Below, piece after piece: positions 4,858 through 5,353 of a stretch of 5,353 nucleotides of DNA. Numbering within the stretch: position 1 is the first letter of the stretch; every line of letters begins with the position of its first letter. Made by a program: the position numbers and the translations under genes. Below the pieces are notes generated by a model. That model saw nothing but the letters and a program-made list of their open reading frames with translations. It had not been told where the DNA came from and did not search any database. The stretch comes from Peptococcaceae bacterium (GTDB lineage: Bacteria; Bacillota; Desulfotomaculia; Desulfotomaculales; Desulfocucumaceae): positions 1-5,353 of the forward strand of contig JAAXTT010000101.1 in the NCBI GenBank assembly GCA_013336365.1. Direction: 5' to 3'.

Positions 4858-5353
4858 TTAACCTTTTCGCTTTGTTATTATTCCCTCGGAAATATTCTGA
4901 GGTGCTTCTTCATAATGACTCAGCTGCATGGTGAAAGTCCCTCTTCCCTGAGTTGCTGAACGCAAATCAGTAGCGTAGCCAAACATTTCAGCCAGAGGAA
5001 CAGTAGCACGAACTACCTGCATGTTTCCTCGAGGCTCCATTTCCTCAATTCTGCCTCGGCGAGAGTTAAGGTCCCCAATAACATCCCCAAGACTTTCTTC
5101 CATTACTGTAACTTCCAAGCCCATTATCGGCTCCATTATTATTGGTTTAGCTTTTTCAGCCGCATTCTTGAAGCCCATTGAGCCGGCTATTTTGAAGGCC
5201 ATCTCAGATGAGTCAACATCATGATAAGAGCCATCAAGAAGGGTAACCTTGAAGTCCACCATAGCAAAACCAGCCAAAATACCGTTCTCTGAAGCCTCTT
5301 TCACTCCGGCGTCAATTGCGGGAATATATTCCTTAGGAATAGATCCACCAATA
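4858..5353 (-). CDS. fusA: Elongation factor G, C-terminal part, cut by window edge
   Basis: EF-G drives translocation of tRNA and mRNA after peptide bond formation. The window holds the last 164 codons of a protein that is normally about 690 residues; the start is beyond the right edge. The reading frame is open to the edge: the first complete codons (5352 onward) read IGGSIPKEYIPAIDAGVKEA, a conserved domain IV segment, so the GTG at 5304 is internal and not a start. Domain IV continues with GSYHDVDSSEMAFKIAGSMG. Domain V runs from about PIIMEPIMGLEVTV through RRGRIEEMEPRG and MFGYATDLRSATQGRGTFTM to the end, SHYEEAPQNISEGIITKRKG. The GTPase domain cannot be checked, so an EF-G-like paralogue is not fully excluded, but the next gene being tuf fits true fusA. 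Confidence 0.95.
   Translation of the reverse strand, partial: IGGSIPKEYIPAIDAGVKEASENGILAGFAMVDFKVTLLDGSYHDVDSSEMAFKIAGSMGFKNAAEKAKPIIMEPIMGLEVTVMEESLGDVIGDLNSRRGRIEEMEPRGNMQVVRATVPLAEMFGYATDLRSATQGRGTFTMQLSHYEEAPQNISEGIITKRKG

Noticed and set aside
4858..5304. Complete 148-residue protein starting at GTG 5304
   Set aside because: The frame stays open to the window edge with conserved EF-G sequence upstream of the GTG, so this is an internal codon of fusA.
1..5353. Wholly new gene system, mobile element or CRISPR array
   Set aside because: Every long frame is a known core translation, secretion or transcription gene; there are no direct-repeat arrays, transposase genes or unexplained long gaps.

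Overview
This window is a segment of the conserved translation and transcription core of a bacterium. All recognisable genes lie on the minus strand. Read in the direction of transcription (high to low coordinates) the order is 3' part of fusA (EF-G), tuf (EF-Tu), terminator, two promoters, rpmG (bL33), secE, nusG, rplK (uL11), rplA (uL1), L10-type leader with attenuator, rplJ (uL10), 5' part of rplL (bL12). AT-leaning DNA, strong AGGAGG-type ribosome binding sites, the rpmG-secE-nusG-rplKAJL order and an L10 leader of the kind known in Gram-positive bacteria all suggest a Firmicute. The EF-Tu cysteine cluster and overall protein character make an anaerobic Clostridia-like lineage most likely; I cannot name a genus.

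Layout. 5353-4858: EF-G domains IV (end) and V. 4800-3598: complete EF-Tu. 3575-3536: strong stem-loop ending the fusA-tuf unit. 3535-3305: a 230-base control region with two good sigma-A-type promoters, a 12-bp palindrome between them, and a hairpin plus T8 tract in the leader. 3304-3155: rpmG, a 49-residue zinc-ribbon protein with a GTG start. 3154-3044: structured spacer with no tRNA gene. 3043-2148: secE and nusG. 2131-910: rplK and rplA. 909-736: L10 leader. 735-1: rplJ and the start of rplL.

How it works together. The products build the ribosomal L11/L10-L12 stalk and L1 stalk (where EF-Tu and EF-G act), the EF factors themselves, the SecYEG translocon subunit SecE, and NusG, which links RNA polymerase with the ribosome. 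The most informative signals are in the gaps. Between rplK and rplA the mRNA carries a structure resembling the L1 binding site of 23S rRNA, immediately upstream of the rplA ribosome binding site: a good candidate for L1 autoregulation. Between rplA and rplJ is the L10 kink-turn motif followed by an attenuator. Upstream of nusG the only good ribosome binding site is 26 bases from the start, with a hairpin between them that would bring the two to normal spacing. No mobile element, CRISPR array, defence locus or wholly unknown gene was found; any novelty here is regulatory.
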